Assembly: GCA_027858355.1 (NCBI GenBank) | Contig: JAQICW010000406.1 | Coordinates: 1 to 7,306 of the forward strand | Direction of reading: 5' to 3' | DNA: 7,306 nt | DNA from: Desulfobacula sp. | GTDB lineage: Bacteria; Desulfobacterota; Desulfobacteria; Desulfobacterales; Desulfobacteraceae | Shown: positions 6,745 to 7,306 of the stretch, in pieces | How the letters are laid out: every line of letters starts with the position of its first letter | Position numbering within the stretch: position 1 is the first letter of the stretch | The notes under the pieces: generated by a model | What the model saw: only the letters and a program-made list of their open reading frames with translations | What the model was told of the DNA's origin: nothing | Database searches by the model: none | Translations under genes and position numbers: made by a program

Positions 6745-7068
6745 TTATTTTTCTTTTTTTTCAGAAGCCTGAACCATTTGAACTCTTTGTGCCTGAACCT
6801 TTTTCATGACCATCATCATTTTTTCCATCTTTTCAGGGTCAACCTGCCCGTTTGAATTCCATGGCATCTTGCTTTGCATCACATATCTTAGATACTCCGA
6901 TTTTGTGATATCATTCTGCCACTTACCCGGTGCTTTGGCCATGGAAATCCCCGTAAGAAATGTAAGGACCAATATCAGGGCAATGGCGGTTTGCCCAAAC
7001 TGTATATTTCCAGGGAATATTGAAAAACCGATGGCTTGTTTTTCCGGGCAGTTTCTAACACAGGTCAT
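6745..7068 (-). CDS. C-terminal fragment of a membrane polyferredoxin-like protein (NapH/NosR-like), 5' truncated
   Basis: The frame reads MTCVRNCPEKQAIGFSIF and so on for 107 residues. C3-VRN-C7-P followed by EKQAIGF is the last half of a CxxCxxCxxxCP [4Fe-4S] motif, so the gene should continue upstream of the apparent Met; that ATG is probably internal. After it come one membrane helix (about 25-45), GKW and SEYLRYVMQSK-PW, and a Met/Lys-rich charged tail (80-107) likely to be helical. This fits the C-terminal end of a membrane ferredoxin of the NapH/NosR-like kind, which would pass electrons toward the nap system. Upstream, the codon before the Met is TGG where a cluster Cys is expected. 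The frame beyond it is antisense to an aldehyde oxidoreductase fragment and stops at 7155-7153. The true N-terminal part is therefore missing. It is probably the first gene present of the same operon, 182 bases ahead of napD. Confidence 0.6.
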   Translation of the reverse strand: MTCVRNCPEKQAIGFSIFPGNIQFGQTAIALILVLTFLTGISMAKAPGKWQNDITKSEYLRYVMQSKMPWNSNGQVDPEKMEKMMMVMKKVQAQRVQMVQASEKKEK

Positions 7069-7071
7069 CCA
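7065..7071. other. Breakpoint between two truncated, opposed gene fragments
   Basis: To the left, recognisable minus-strand polyferredoxin coding stops at CysThrMet (7068), with TGG next in place of an expected Cys codon. To the right, recognisable plus-strand aldehyde oxidoreductase coding begins at TCC (7068-7070). The two coding segments abut with at most a few shared bases, and both are cut inside a domain. Confidence 0.65.
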
Positions 7072-7306
7072 TCCAGCAGGCAGATCCGAACGGCAGGTCT
7101 GGACGTGCCCACGGCAGGGGCGGTCTGGGAGCCTGCCATCCCGGCTGCGTGATCAAATGCTCCAATGTCTACCATGACAAGGAAGGTAAATACCTGACCT
7201 CGGGCTTTGAATATGAAACCATCTGGGCATTTGGCGCCCACACAACCATACGGAATCTGGATGAAATAGCCATGATGGACCGGCTCTGTGATGACTTTGG
7301 CCTGGA
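7068..7306 (+). CDS. Aldehyde:ferredoxin oxidoreductase fragment, both ends missing and internally deleted
   Basis: The plus-strand frame beginning at 7068 reads SIQQADPNGRSGRAHGRGG and then LGA. This is the end of the AOR N-terminal domain, where GRGGLGA is normally followed by VMGSK-LKAI. Instead it jumps at about 7137 to CHPGCVIKCSNVYHDK, then GFEYETIWAFGA and MMDRLCDDFGLD, the cysteine-rich start of the AOR second domain. The family normally has roughly 100 residues between these blocks. There is no start codon: the frame opens after a stop at 7056-7058, inside the antisense polyferredoxin gene. The 3' end runs off the window. Intact AORs carry tungstopterin and a [4Fe-4S] cluster and oxidise aldehydes to acids with ferredoxin. 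The three Cys in CHPGCVIKC probably belong to the cluster site. The piece as it stands cannot make a working enzyme. Confidence 0.75.

Noticed and set aside
6806..7177. A 123-codon plus-strand frame across the right-hand breakpoint
   Set aside because: It is antisense to the polyferredoxin fragment and out of frame with the aldehyde oxidoreductase fragment, with no protein-like features.
1..7306. CRISPR array, tRNA, rRNA or a defence system
   Set aside because: No regularly spaced repeats, no cloverleaf or rRNA-like segments, and every sizeable coding region has an electron-transport, maturation or transposase assignment.

Overview
The window holds one compact minus-strand gene cluster for a periplasmic respiratory reductase, broken at both ends. 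In transcription order (right to left) it contains: the 3' end of a membrane polyferredoxin-like gene (truncated near 7068), a napD-type maturation chaperone, a complete napA-type molybdopterin nitrate reductase, two different tetraheme c-type cytochromes, a Tat-exported four-motif ferredoxin-like iron-sulfur protein, and a ten-helix NrfD/PsrC-family quinol-interacting membrane protein. From napD to the NrfD gene the gaps are 33 bases or fewer, and one junction is a TAATG overlap, so these six genes look like one operon.

The parts fit together as an electron path. The NrfD-type subunit would take electrons from the quinol pool. The iron-sulfur protein and the two tetraheme cytochromes would carry them across the periplasmic face to the Mo-bisMGD site of NapA, with NapD guarding the NapA Tat signal. 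Compared with the textbook napFDAGHBC layout, the NapC/NapGH quinol-oxidising module is replaced or supplemented by a NrfCD-like one, and the NapB-like subunit has four heme motifs instead of two. This architecture is the main biological interest of the window.

The two flanks are different in nature. Bases 1 to about 446 are AT-rich and carry a decayed minus-strand transposase fragment resembling the IS1634 (IS4-type DDE) group, almost touching the NrfD stop codon. At the other end, the polyferredoxin fragment meets, head to head with no spacer, a plus-strand fragment of a tungsten-type aldehyde:ferredoxin oxidoreductase (AOR). That fragment also appears to lack an internal block of roughly 100 residues. 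Two abrupt breaks within about 70 bases, next to the window edge, suggest either genuine rearrangement or a chimeric assembly or amplification product.

The combination of NapA with multiheme cytochromes, NrfD-type electron transfer and an AOR suggests an anaerobic Desulfobacterota (sulfate-reducer-like) bacterium. This is inferred from gene content and remembered family resemblance, not from a search. No tRNA, rRNA, CRISPR array or clear promoter was recognised.
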